Of a stretch of DNA of 64,000 nt, positions 10,955 to 22,830 are shown in pieces. Made by a program: the position numbers and the translations under genes. This stretch comes from Gonapodya sp. JEL0774 (Eukaryota; Monoblepharomycota; Monoblepharidomycetes; Monoblepharidales; Gonapodyaceae): contig JADIIX010000013.1 of assembly GCA_027604505.1 (NCBI GenBank), forward strand, positions 186,001 to 250,000. The letters run 5' to 3'. Numbering within the stretch: the stretch's first letter is position 1; each line of letters starts with the position of its first letter. The notes below the pieces were generated by a model. The model was not told where the DNA came from, did no database searches, and saw nothing but the letters and a program-made list of their open reading frames with translations.

Positions 10955-12274
10955 TCACCTCCTGATTAGGCCGGAGCCACAGGCCAATCGCACATCGTTC
11001 ACCCACGAAGCAAAAGCTTTCGCAACTTCGTCACCGTCTAACCCACGTCCATCATCATCCGATCGGAGTATTACGCGATGTGCCCCACATGCATGACAGA
11101 AGGCAGACCAAGAATCGATCATTGTGTCTGTCGGTGACTTTGACGTAACGATAGTAGATGAGAAATCGATCACCGCCGGTTGAGTCGGAAACGATAGAAA
11201 CAACCGAAGCTCAATAAGGCCAGGGAACGACGTCCGTATTGCAGATGCAAGCGCTGGGAGAAAGTCTGGTGGTGCTGGCTGCCCTAGGGCAACACTGGTT
11301 GGTGTAGACAGATGAAGTCGGAGTGAAAAGAGTGAGCGAATCACTGGTGGGTCAGAATGGCCGGCATAGCGGAGCACTTGGGACGACTCCAAAGATGAGA
11401 GCAAGCGTACTCCCGAGAGGGACGTATGGATTAAAGAAGCAAGCCACAGCAGAGGGTTCTCCATAACATCAAAGAGGGACGGTGCCTCCAAAAGGCTGAT
11501 ATTGGAAGGGGTTGTAAGGTAAGAAGTAACTTCTTCAAGGTCATTCTCCATAATGAGCGAGAAGTTTATAGGGTTTCGCTGCGAGAAGGAGTCCAGGTAG
11601 ACATAAGTGAAACTTCGGAGGTTGGGAAAGGGTGGGCTGACGTCTGAAGCACGCTGAGGAAAGGGCGCTTCACGGCGCGGATCTCGTATAATTTCGAGAT
11701 GCTCGATATGCGGAAAGTCAATGGATGTCATTGTAGCAACTGCGGCGGTGTTCAATACTGCACGGCTGGTGAGAGAGGCACTGTACGGAGGTTCGAGACC
11801 TGCAAGTCCCCCATTCAGGAAGCTTGCAAGATCTAATGGAGTGATGGCTTGAATTCCGTTAAGAAGGTCGACGTGGCCGATGCCGACGACCATTAGTTTT
11901 GGCCATTTGGAGTGTACCGCTTTGATGACGGAATCGGTGTCCAGAAGCATCAAAGCAGGAGTCTTAACTTCCAAAAAAAGTGAATATGATATCCAGCTAC
12001 GAGAGGCGGATGAACCCCTGTTCGAATGGGATGGTCTGAACTTTGGAAGGAAGGAGGGGTGTGTGCTTGCCAGCGTGGTTGCATGGCCCCGGTCCAAAGA
12101 TCGGAATGAGCATGCCAGATCGAGCAAAACTTGTCTCGTTTCTCTGTCAGGTTGTAGAATGGAGAGGGCGCAATCTCGAAAGCGCCGGCAGGCAACTTGA
12201 AGGGAAAGAGCAACCTCCCGCGGGGAGCAGCGCAGAAAAATATCAAAGATGAGCTCGTCAGGGAGTAAATCCAT
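10955..12274 (-). CDS. F-box protein
   Basis: Intronless 439-residue protein. The N-terminus MDLLPDELIFDIFLRC, followed by SPREVALSLQVACRRFRD, is a canonical F-box (LP.EL...IF, then L..AC+RFR), the segment that binds Skp1 in SCF ubiquitin ligases. The rest is a leucine-rich, alternating alpha/beta pattern (IEHLEIIRD, LIELRLFLSF) without a clear repeat count, resembling the degenerate LRR-like substrate domains of many fungal F-box proteins. Substrate unknown. It is one of two F-box-type genes in the window; the other is at 61.8-63.5 kb. Confidence 0.88.
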   Translation of the reverse strand: MDLLPDELIFDIFLRCSPREVALSLQVACRRFRDCALSILQPDRETRQVLLDLACSFRSLDRGHATTLASTHPSFLPKFRPSHSNRGSSASRSWISYSLFLEVKTPALMLLDTDSVIKAVHSKWPKLMVVGIGHVDLLNGIQAITPLDLASFLNGGLAGLEPPYSASLTSRAVLNTAAVATMTSIDFPHIEHLEIIRDPRREAPFPQRASDVSPPFPNLRSFTYVYLDSFSQRNPINFSLIMENDLEEVTSYLTTPSNISLLEAPSLFDVMENPLLWLASLIHTSLSGVRLLSSLESSQVLRYAGHSDPPVIRSLFSLRLHLSTPTSVALGQPAPPDFLPALASAIRTSFPGLIELRLFLSFPTQPAVIDFSSTIVTSKSPTDTMIDSWSAFCHACGAHRVILRSDDDGRGLDGDEVAKAFASWVNDVRLACGSGLIRR

Positions 12275-12510
12275 CGGACACTGGTTCGCCGCTCGTGGAT
12301 CGAGGTTCGTGACGTGCCGTAGACGGTCTGGTGCCCACAGCGAAGTTCGTCGCAGGATGGTTCAACCGAACCAACGACAGTAAACCGCTGGAGCAGACTT
12401 TTACATATTGAATTACTACATCATTAGTTGTATTACCGTATTGAAATTAGGTACGATATAGCAAAATAAACAAAGTGCTCGTTGCATATTAGTATGACGG
12501 TGCCGTGAAT

Positions 12511-15173
12511 TCACGCTGCACCTGCTCCCCCCCACTGTTCCACACGTCTATCTCTGTCGGTTGTGGTGCCCTGCTGTGCCCTCAACGTTGACGATGCTTC
12601 GCTTTCCTGTGGTGAGACACGTAGTGCAGAGGAATCTGACAGTCGTTCGATGGAAGGGCGCTGAGCGGAAGTGTCTCTGGGTCCTGATGATGTTGATGGG
12701 GGTATGGTGGACTTGAGACTGCTGGATTTCGGCACAGGGAGACTACCAGCGGCGGATAAAGGAGGTGTAGAAAATGCGACGGGTGCTCGAAATGAAGCCG
12801 TTCGCAGTTGGGTGCCCGAGTAGAGGGAGTCGGAGGTGATTGTGGTCAGAATGACAGATTGTGGATCTGCGAGAATGGAAAGGGGACAGAATCTTCAAAG
12901 GTGTGATTTGTTGCAAACCAGGACAAAAATATTAAGAATTGGGTCGTCACCGTGGAATAATGTGTAATAAGAGAGTTATAGACCACGACATTCTCGAAAT
13001 CGAAGTCAGATCACTCACCCTGCTGTGCCCTTACTCTCGTTCTCCCCCGCCAACCACCCGTCCTCAAACATCCACCGAATAAGCAGAATATCTCCAGGAC
13101 TGACAGCCATCTCGTCTTCCTGCATCGGGACTATCAGTATCAACGTTGATCAAAGAATCCACCAACGTCATAGCATCGATGTAAACTCGCGTCTCACCAT
13201 GACCCTGACCCGCCACCGCTCTCCGATTCACTTCCACCTGCCCGTCACTCCCACTCTCTACACTACCCCCCCAGCTCTCCCCGCTCGCCCCCCCAACAGA
13301 TCCCGCCGCCGTAACAGGCCCTCTACTACCCACACCAGCCGACGCAGTATACACCGTCTTACCGCTTCCACTTCCACTTCTCGCACTATCTTCGGGCACG
13401 ACGACAGGGACTATGTGAGGGCCTGAGGTATGGGGCAAAAAGTGTGCGACGCCATCCTTGGATGGTGCGGGATAAGATGTAGCGAGAGGGAGACTCGGAG
13501 CGTAGAGTGATACAGAAGTGAGCGTAGGTACCGATGCGAATGATGGCATGCGTGTGACCGATGGCACAGAGGGCTCCTTCCCTTGGGGTTGTTCAAGCAA
13601 TGGGCCTCGAGCTGCCTTGTTAGCGAGCACAGCGGTTGGGGATGCCGGAACGGAAGAAATCCTGCCAGATCCCGAAGAGTCCGAGAGGGTTTCCACCAAA
13701 GGGAGAGTGGCGTGGGAGAAGGTGGAGTGGGTGGGACCGCTGTATATGGATGTGCCGTTGGCACGGGATGATGGGGCGATGCTTCGAGGTGCTGCTGTCA
13801 TGGGCGCCGTGGCACTGCTGAGAACGTTGAATCCGCCGTGCATGAAGTGAATACGACGGAGAGCAGTGTGCAGTAAACTGCCAACAAATGGACTCACGAT
13901 GGCGTGGAAGATCGTCGGTGCTTGTCTCGTCGGATTCTCATGAACACAAATCCTGTAGAAAATTAATTGACCCAAGAGTACTCTATATTTGGCGACTGAC
14001 TGCGTCACAATGTCAAACTGACCGATAACGAGTCCAGCTACAACACCTCCTGCAACGACTCCACCTGCGATGGCGGCGACGTTGTACCCGGATCCAGATC
14101 CAGATCCCGATGCCGATCCATTCCCAGTCGAAGAATTCGTAGGACAGCTCACACTCTGACGCGCGATCAGATGCCGGAGTCCGGTTGGAGGGGTGCCAGA
14201 CTCGGTGACTCTGGAACCAGTTCTGAGGGCACGACGGGTCGGTTTTTGGAGGCACCGAAGGTTGGTCAGGTCGCACACGCGGCTGTGAAGAGTCCGTAAA
14301 CATGGGTGCAGGGGGTATTAGGGTATGTAGGAGAGACAACAAAACGTATCCGCGCCGCTTCCCAAGCCAAAATTGCAACCCATCCCTGCGTGCGATCATA
14401 CAGCGGCGCCATGCCCTCCAACGCTCACCCTACCCATTGCACGAACTGGCCCTTTGGTTGGTCGGCACCGTCCTACAACAAGAATTCATCTCGGAGCGAC
14501 TGACTGCATTCGGTCACAGCGCTGCGATAATGCCCCAGACTACCCACCCTACTGGACAGGCCAGGCCGCTTCCGTCTCTTGGGTCTGTCCCACAACACTG
14601 AGCGATGGTTGGGTCGATGCATCCTGCACCGCACACAGTGGTCGTTGCAGTGCAGTCGGCGGAGCACAGAGAGCCACCGTTAATGCATTTTTGGCTGAGT
14701 TGAGTAATATGGAATGGTCATAGTGGAGCAAGCAGAGGAGACAACTCCACAACTCTTGTCTTCTCACTCAAAACCGCAGTAGGTGGCGGAATCTCCACAA
14801 CATATTGTGTTAGCGGGCGCACATGCGGCGGCACCTGAAAGAATGAACACCGTGGAGCTGACGTGAGTAATCAAGGTCAGGGTACCCAATACGAACTTGT
14901 CAAGAGAACAGACATAAAGTAGGGAACGCTGGGTCCTTGCACGAGAGACCGGATCCGGATGGCGCGGTCGCTACGGAAGCGTTAGCGCAGTAGGAGCGGA
15001 TGGCGATATGGGAGTAGAAAACGTCTTGCTGGACACCTGTCCATTCAGGGGGGTAGAACCAGTGCGGGAACGGTTTCTCAAAGTGCGACAGCGTCTTTGG
15101 AGATACCAACAGCAAGCAAAGAGAGAATGGGCGCACCTGCGGGTCTTGGAAGTGCCGGGTGGGTTGCCCACAT
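12511..15173 (-). CDS. Single-pass membrane protein: Cys-rich ectodomain, TM helix, cytosolic SH3 domain
   Basis: Order on the protein: an N-terminal extracellular part with FYPPEWTGVQQ and paired Cys; two Cys-rich modules (CAPANTICCGDSATYCGF at 14765-14830 and CINGGSLCSADCTATTT followed by CGAGCIDPTIAQCCG at 14590-14700), reminiscent of small fungal chitin-binding-like knots; a Ser/Gly linker; one TM helix (AAIAGGVVAGGVVAGLVIGF, 14030-14095) followed by the basic stop-transfer MRIRRDKHRR; a Ser/Pro-rich tail; and an SH3 domain. The SH3 assembles across two introns: RRAVAGQGH (exon end 13198), VPMQEDEMAVSPGDILLIRW and FEDGWLAGENESKGTAG (13130-13019), then FCPLSIL (from 12892). A Ser-rich C-terminus ends at 12511. 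The start (ATG 15173) is tentative. Probably a cell-wall or surface sensor that recruits proline-rich partners. Confidence 0.72.
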
Positions 15174-15734
15174 ACGTTTGGCTTGTGGTCGAGCAAAGGG
15201 GTGCCAAGACAACCGCCGACCCAAACAACAAGCCCAGTTCCAAGAGGCCGACTCGCGTGTGGCGTCGCTTATGAGAATTTTTGCGGTTGTTTCGGATGAT
15301 GCACTCGCTTCGTGCAAAAGGTATCCAAGTATTGTGCTCCTGAAATCTGCCGCAGTCCCGCAATATATGTCGGGTAAATTCTGTAACCCAGCATAAATTT
15401 CCTGGAATCAGCAAACTCTTTTTTGTAAACAAGGCTCATTATTTTTGAATAAACACAGTAGTGATGTACATCAGTTTGGCTCCTGGGCCTGAATATGGGT
15501 AACATAAAGGCAGTCTCTCCGTGCTCAAAGAGTAGAACATCAATTCACAGTTCTAGTCCAGTTGCTCCACAACCCCCACCCTCTGTCCTCAAGGTATATG
15601 CATAGTGCCCTTTGAAACTCAACACGCTACTTTCTCCATTCGTTGTCCGTTCCAGCCAGTGTTGTACCCCTGGGTACTCACAACCAACCCACATCCACTA
15701 TCCCATCACACATTCTCAGCGGACCCTCGCCCCA
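15174..15734. other. Intergenic, 0.56 kb
   Basis: Between CDC45 and the SH3 membrane protein; it may contain an unrecognised first exon of the latter. Frames here include a hydrophobic run (LLELGLLFGSAVVLAPL) that could be a signal peptide, but no ATG sits suitably in front of it. Confidence 0.4.
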
Positions 15735-18700
15735 CTAGTCGCTTCGACTCATCCTCTGCAAATACTCCACGAGCCTCGAAAAGTCCGCCTTGTTCACTTC
15801 AATCACGTGGCTTTCAAAGAGGTCCTGTTTGTAGTTGACCCGTGCTTTCGATGCGGCCTCTTGGAAAGCGAGGGCAAAAGGACTACAACGGGGACGGGAA
15901 AGTGGATATGTTTCGTTCAGGGGGTTGTATCTTGTTGGTCACCATTGCCACTAGCGGGCAGACGCATGGGGCAGACTCACTTTTTGCCTTTCCGAGGCAA
16001 CCCGCACACCAAGTACGTATCACTCTCGGCTTTAAATGCCGCGATCACAAAGTTGGAATCTTTTTTTTGCTGGCTCCATTCCTACATCCCGAATCAGGTG
16101 AAAGTGTCAACTTCTCCGGCACACCTCGGCCAAGATCCCATTTTCAAATGGCAGTCTGTTCTGGCCCTCACCTTAATCGCCATGAACACCATATTCCCCA
16201 GATTTTCCAACCAACTCGCATTCCGTCCAAACAGTGCACTATCCGCAGGACCGATCCTCCCTGAGCCCCGCACGGTGGTACCCGAGAGTGCCCCCGATGC
16301 GAGCTGTGATTGTCCAACGACAGCCAAACGGAAAGTATTGAGCGAACGGAAGGCGTTCTTATCGAGGAGCGTTGTTGCAGCGCGAACAGTGGCGGTTTGC
16401 AGGTGCCGTGCAATGAGGATTCCTTGGCGAAGGATGTCGATACTGAAGTGATGAGTTTGTGCGTAAGTTGAGAGTACAGGCGGATGATCGTCGATACGAA
16501 CACCGACTATCATCCATTTGAATCCCCGAATAACTCCACTTACTTAGAGAGGGCATCAAAAGCCGTGAAAAAATGCGTCATCCATTCATTTGCTTGATCG
16601 TGTTCTCCCTCACCACTTTTGCCCGCCCTCATTGCATCCACCCGAACCAACCCAACGGATCCAGTATCTCTTCCAGTCCCCACGCCTACTGTCTGCACCT
16701 CCACATCCCTCCAGCTCTTGGCTTCCCCCCTTGCCGCAGACCGTTCCTCGTCCTCAACAATCCCACTTTGCACTCGCTCCTCAACCACCACCTCACCCCG
16801 TTCATTGTGGCGGACCCATCCGGCACCACCATCAAGCAGTGCATCAAGCGCCATTGCCGCATCAGCGGCGGAGACAGTTGCTTGGTGGCCACGGGTGCCG
16901 TATCGGCGGGCAAAAGAAGGATATTGAAGGTCGTCCATATTGAACTCCCGGGCAGTGACAGGGAGGGTGGTGGTAAGGCGCTTTTTAAGAGAGGAGGGCA
17001 TGGATGAGGAGGGTTCACGAGCCTCGGAGTTCGGGATGCTGTAGTTGTAGTAAGAGTGAGGCAAGAATAGGGAAGAATGGGTTACATGAAATCAACCTGC
17101 CCAATCATCATCTGCGGCAATCAAAATCTCACCCTGTCTTTGCAAACATTTGTTTCATCTTTCTCCGCCCTTTCTCCTTCCATAATCCCAACTTGACCGC
17201 TACGTACTCAGAGTGAGCCATACCATCGTACACATTCCAGTGCCTCCACAGACAGAATCGAAACTCTTCCGAGGGAAACAACCCCGCGCGTGTGTCTGTG
17301 GCCAGGGCGGTGTTAAGCGGGGCGGCCAGACCTGTCCACTTAGTGGTGATGGCGTTTTCGTAAACTCGAGGAGTAACACGGTGGTGGTGGAGGAGGTGTG
17401 TCAGACCAATCAGCGCCAACCTGTAAGAATATGAACGAGCCCAGATATTGGTGGTTTCGATTCAAAGGGTAAGGGTCGTTACTCCAACCCTCATCTAGTA
17501 CGTCCACGTTTTGCCACTTACCATAATTCCTCATTCCCGCCTCTCCCCACTTTCCAAACCATATCGCACCACAGCGCCGCCACACTTCCCGCATGCCACG
17601 TTCCCGCGGCATAATAACTGGCCAATATTTCCCGGAGACGGGCGTTCTCTCGGCGTCGTGCGGTGCGAGAAGCATGAGTAGAGAGCGGAGGTGGAGTGGT
17701 GCGAACTCGCTTTGGAGGAGACTCAGAAGGGGGATGTCGTCGTTTGCGGGAGGGGGACTTTGAGATGGAGTTTGTTTGAACATACATCAGCGTTTGGCAC
17801 TGACTGTGGTAGCACAAAGAAGCAACGGACTGCAAAACTCACCCCACCACCCTCCTCGTCATTCGCCCTATTTTCCTTGTCTTCATCTCCCCAGTCATCA
17901 TCCCCTTCCAGCTGCCGTAAACGTCCGTTGACTCCCTCGCCGTTTGCATCGTCATCTTCGAGAGCTCTTCGGGCTTCGTCGTCTTCGTTTCCTTCATCAT
18001 CATGACCTTCGTCTCCGTCTCGATCAGGGTCCTGGTCGCGGGGTCGATCGTCGTCATCTGATCCAGCATCCGATTCGAGGTCGGGTGCGTACTGTCCTCA
18101 AAGGAATCGCAAGTAATGGTCGGTCCACAATATACATCAGATCAATTTGAGTTCATCGTGGATTGGTGGATGAGTGAGCACATTCGCAAGAGCTGTTCAC
18201 CTCAAGTTGCATGTAAGCGTCACGGACTTCGACCATTTCCGGTGTTTCAAACTCTTCCTCGACAAAAACGATGACCTGATGCAGGAGATAGAGTCACAGC
18301 AAAGATTCAAATGGAAGAGACTGGCGGTGAGATACACGGGAAGAGAAGCAGCGACGTGCGACAATGTGCATACGTTCTCCTGGCCCCACAGGTTCTTGAG
18401 ATTGCAAGGGCGGTGAGTGTCAACAATGTAAATGCGGGCATCCGGGTGTGCGAGATTAAAGAAGTCTGCGGCTTCTACGAGGGCTCCGCAGTTCACGAGA
18501 ATGAGAGAGCGGAGCTTGTGGACGATAGAGTTTCAAAATAGGCGGAACTCAAGGATAGCAAAAAGTTTATATCTAACGGACTGACATCTTCTCTTCCTGT
18601 GATTCTTTCGTCATTTGCTTTTCCAAGGTCAGTGTAGGATCCAATAGGAACGAGTGAATGTCGGATGTTGTCCGCAGACAGAAGAGACTGCAGTGTAGAG

Positions 18701-19222
18701 GTATGAGTGGCACACGAACAATGGGGTAGATACATGTTAGAGATCGGAGATTCGTTGAGATGGCAATGTTCACGGTCCGAATCTACGTGTAGTGTTTCCA
18801 ATGGCAACAGTCTTCCATTTGAATAACACTTGGATGGAACTCGTCACAAGTATGGTCTATGGGCGAGCATTTTCACAGTCTCTTCAACATCTTCATCACA
18901 GACTTTGATGAAAAACGGATGGAGCGTCCGTCTTCCGGCCTGAAGCACCCCACCGCCACTTGTATCCGGAATGAATATCCAATGAATCCGTCCTCACCAC
19001 CATCCCCCGATTCAGCCCCAGTCATGCACCGGTTCCGTCAATCGAATGAATATCTTCGACTAGAGATCCCTAACGGGCACTCACGATGATAATCTTCCCG
19101 GCGCACACGGCGTCGACGTCGTTCGACACGAATACCAACACAGGGTGGGCATCTGGCATGGATCCCTGGCGACGAATCTCTGCGTATACCCGCTCAAAGT
19201 CGGGCGGCGTTACAAGTGGCAT
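15735..19222 (-). CDS. CDC45: Replication initiation factor CDC45
   Basis: Component of the CMG replicative helicase. Start ATG 19222, with exon 1 ending in VLVFVSNDVDAVCAGKIII, the first conserved RecJ-like (DHH-fold) strand of Cdc45. Next come SLLSADNIRHSLVPIGSYTDL (18620-18700) and MNCGALVEAADFF with IYIVDTHRPCNLKNLWG (18400-18496). An acidic stretch lies at 17840-18070. Then IGLTHLLHHHRVTPRVYEN and FRFCLWRHWNVYDGMAHSEYV with LGLWKEKGRRKMKQM (17129-17419), a Cdc45 hallmark. The C-terminal half continues through LPVTAREFNMDDLQYPSF, WMIVGVRIDDHPPV and NFVIAAFKAESDTYLVCGLP. The final exon is FESHVIEVNKADFSRLVEYL, with the stop at 15735. More than ten exons. The protein is enzymatically inactive in known orthologues. 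Confidence 0.95.
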
Positions 19223-19381
19223 CGTGCGGGAACAAAACGGTTGGAATCAACTCGAATCAGCCAAGTGCTTCACCGTGCAAATTATTTGTGCGCAAGGGCA
19301 ACTGCGGTCATCACACTCATTAATGTGAAATGAGCCGACCTGCAATGAACTTATATTTACACTGCAAATATTCCAGTACAC

Positions 19382-22300
19382 TCATCGCACTTCGATGTTC
19401 AAAATCTTGACATCATCCCACGGTTTATCATTCTTGTCGGTCTTGACGTGCTCAATCTTGTGAATGACATCCATCCCCGCCGTGGCACGACCGAAAATCG
19501 TATGTTTGTTGTCGAGCCATGGCTGACGACGGGAAGGAGGATAGTTAGCAGTTGCAAGCTGAGTGTATCCTTTGTAAATTGATCAAACGCACCGTGGGAA
19601 CAACCGTTATAAAGAACTGGTGAGACAGAGATTGAAGCATAAATTGCAGGTTGGCTGACCAATGTTGACGAGGCAAGTTCGATCCTCACCTGCGATCCAT
19701 TTGTGTTTGGTCCGGCGTTGGCCATGCTCACCGTGTAGGGTCTGTCGTGCTTCACTGCTTTGTTGAACTCGTCCTCAAATTCGCCACCCCAAAGACTCTC
19801 GCCGCCTGTGCCGTCTCCGTTTGGGTCTCCTGTTTGAAGCATGAATCCCTTGATCACCCGATGGAATTTCAGATTGTCGTAATACCCTTTCCTGGCAAGA
19901 CCAGAGAAGTTCTCGACGGTCTTTGGTGCGTACTCCGGGAACAGTCGGAGGTGGATATCTCCCATGGATGTGCGCAAAATAGCGGAGGTGCCTAAGGAGG
20001 CTTTCGCCGCCTGCGACGAAAGCTGAGCAACTGTCTGTTCCTCGCGAGACGGCTTTTCGTTGAAAACGTCACGCCCAGTGGATGAGCTGCCCTCCTCGCT
20101 GTGAGAGAATGTAGGAGAGTTTATGTCGGGTACACAGAGCGGCCACGAGAGAGATCATTGTGCACGCACCCTTCAGGTTCTCGCTTGGTGAACAGGTAGA
20201 ATCTATTTCTCTTGAAGGCAGTTGCAAATACTGTAGGGTCCTGGATTTCAGACTCTTTAAATGCAGGGTTCTCCGACGTGGCCATTTCCTGGGAGAGGCA
20301 GCAAGAGAGGATGCTAATAATCTGGGCGGACTTTAACCTGAATCTGCCGGAACTAAGCAACCCACCAGAGTAACAATCCCCTTTTTCTTTGGTGCTCCTT
20401 GATACAGTGCAAGGTGCAAGAATCGTATCGTTTCACCCTTCCCAACAACACGAACCACTTTGTTTGTGCGGATATTGACGATCTTTATGCCTAAAAGTGT
20501 TGCATAAAGTATGAAGTTACCAGATTCGTCAAACACTGGCCGGTCAGGCGTGGGTTTGTAAGAGATTATTTGCGTTCGAGTTTGAATCGGTTCAATGTCG
20601 TGTCTTCGTGTCTTACCTACGTTTCCAGTGCCTCCCTGGCCAGCTCCCTTTTCAGACACTTCCTTTTCGACGGCCGTACGCCTACCAAATTCCATTTCAT
20701 CCAGTTTGTAGAACCCTGTTCCGGCGACTTGCATCTCCGTCACGGCCTCAATACTCTCATCATATTCACGAATCTTCCTAGCTGTGTAGAAATCAAAGAC
20801 ACGGACGTGGCGGTCATGGGGAGAGAGCGTGGCAAAGTGTGAGTAGCTCGGGCTGAATGTGAGGGTGGTAGGAGGGGATTTGGTCTACTCCAATGCAGTT
20901 CATGTGAATACCTGTCTCATCATTTGACAATGTGCGTAAACATACCTTTTTAAATTCGTACAAATCCGTCTCGCTCTTCAGTTCCCAAGCAACCACCCCC
21001 TTCCTGGGTGTCGGAAAATCCTCCCGCTCATCGGGCACCCAGTACTCAACCATCCCCTGTTCGTCGACACTGACAGTAACATTCGCGATTGGATTATACG
21101 ACAATATTGCAACGGGGTTGCGGTGTAAGCTAGTATTGACGAAAAGCGGTGGGTCTGTACCAGGGGGATTGCTTTCCGTGGATGACGATGCAGGAGCACG
21201 CTTGGAGCTAGCTGCTCCACGACCATCATAGAAAAAAATTGATGACGATGACCGGTCGGAACTGAGATGTTTGTGCACGCAGATAGTGAGACAGTCGTTG
21301 ATCATCGCAACTAAGTGAAAGCACCCACATTGCCAGCAGTGCCCTGGCTTCACCCTTTTTAAACATCCAGCATACAGCTCGGGGCAGGAATGAAAGCTTT
21401 AGCATATTTATCATGTCTGGACATGGACGCCGCTATCAGATACCGCATTCCTCGCAAACCCGGGCGACGTCAACTCACCGAAGTTAATGATATCAAAAAC
21501 CTTGCACGCCCCATCGGCACCTATCGTCGCTGCTAATGAGCCGTCATGACTAACGCTGATACCCACGACAGCCCCCAGATGTGCCCGGAAATGCTTCACG
21601 AATTCAACACCCTTGGCTGTTTTCTTCCAAAATTTGACATGGCCATCGATAGAAGTTGTAAGCAGAAAATCATTCCTGGTAGAAGGTGATTCAAACGAAA
21701 AGATTTAGAGGCGATGCTCTCATGAACTTTCTTCGTCTCCCAGCTGGAACAACAATAACCACAGCATTGAACAGAGTTGCATTTGATTGAAGAGAAACGG
21801 CAATTCCCACTGGTCTCCCTCTCTTCCGTTCGCTCGGCAGCTGAAGCCGCAGCCGTCGATTTCACCCCCTGACAGCCAAAATGCGTTCAAACTCACGAGG
21901 TCATAACAACATAGTTGACAACATCACGGTGCATGAGGGAGCGCTCGTACATGTCGGAATTCGGCAGTGATTCCACATACAGCTTCTCGTAACGGAGAAC
22001 TGGTGGACGTTTCATCAAGTCAGGGGTCCGGACAGTCAAGAGGAGAAGGTCAACATGGACAGACATTCGTTCATTCAATCGCAAAGGGGAAACATCAACT
22101 CACCTCCCTTCTTCTTGGTTCGACCACCTCCGCCTTCGGGATCTGGTCCGGTCAATACCGGCCCAATGTCCATATCGTCATCATCGGCTCCAGCCTCTAC
22201 CTTCCCGTTGTCACTCGTGTCCATCTTATTGTCTTTACTATCATCGTCCTGGGCCATGTGAGTTCCTCCCTGTTCGAAAGGTCCATCTGCGGTAGACTCT

Positions 22301-22551
22301 TCCACTTGACTCCCTTTCCCTGCAGCCCCACCATTTCTGCGCCCGTTCGCGTCACTTTTCATTCGCCCCTCCTCTTCTCGTGCTGTTTCTTTCCCCCTTC
22401 CGTTCATCCTCCTCTTCTTCGCCGCTCGGTCTTCACCATCGTCACCTGCAGCTCCGTCACCTGCGGTACTCCTGCCATTTAAATCATCGCCATCGCCATC
22501 GCTCCGATCATTTTCCTCGGAAATTTTGCGCTCCCGGCGTCGAGTCGCCAT
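19382..22551 (-). CDS. PPWD1: WD40-repeat cyclophilin PPWD1 (spliceosomal peptidyl-prolyl isomerase)
   Basis: Nuclear cyclophilin with an N-terminal WD40 propeller. ATG 22551 opens a charged, Asp/Lys-rich leader (22075-22551). [20 protein letters not shown] then starts the propeller, typical of PPWD1, with [23 protein letters not shown] (21620-21680), [31 protein letters not shown] and [18 protein letters not shown] as successive blades. The linker ends with [14 protein letters not shown], followed by the cyclophilin domain: [40 protein letters not shown], and [13 protein letters not shown] joined by splicing to [20 protein letters not shown]. The catalytic Arg (in FHR), the Gln in MLQTGDP and the PPIase motif are present. 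Terminal residues ILNIEVR, stop at 19382. About ten exons. Only 159 bp separate it from CDC45. Confidence 0.95.
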
Positions 22552-22830
22552 CTTGGATCAGTATGAATTATCTGAAATTTGATCGATGTTGTAGAGAGCG
22601 CGTGCAAGCAAATTCTAAAAGTGAAGCACGAAATGATCCCACCGTCCGCTCAAATAAAAATATGTATCTTTGAAAATACAAACAGGTTGCACCGCGCCAG
22701 TTCGCGCAATCATGCGATTTGAGCTTTTGCTACAATTGTCCATGAAATAGGGTGGTATCGTACTCAGGCATGACGATTGCAATTAACTTTTTTCTCCGAG
22801 CGACAGTGTTTGGTACATGTCCACTCTCTG

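Noticed and set aside
13025-13426. Plus-strand Arg/Ser/Thr-rich frame
   Set aside because: Antisense of the SH3-protein exons, which have a clear domain and consistent splice sites.
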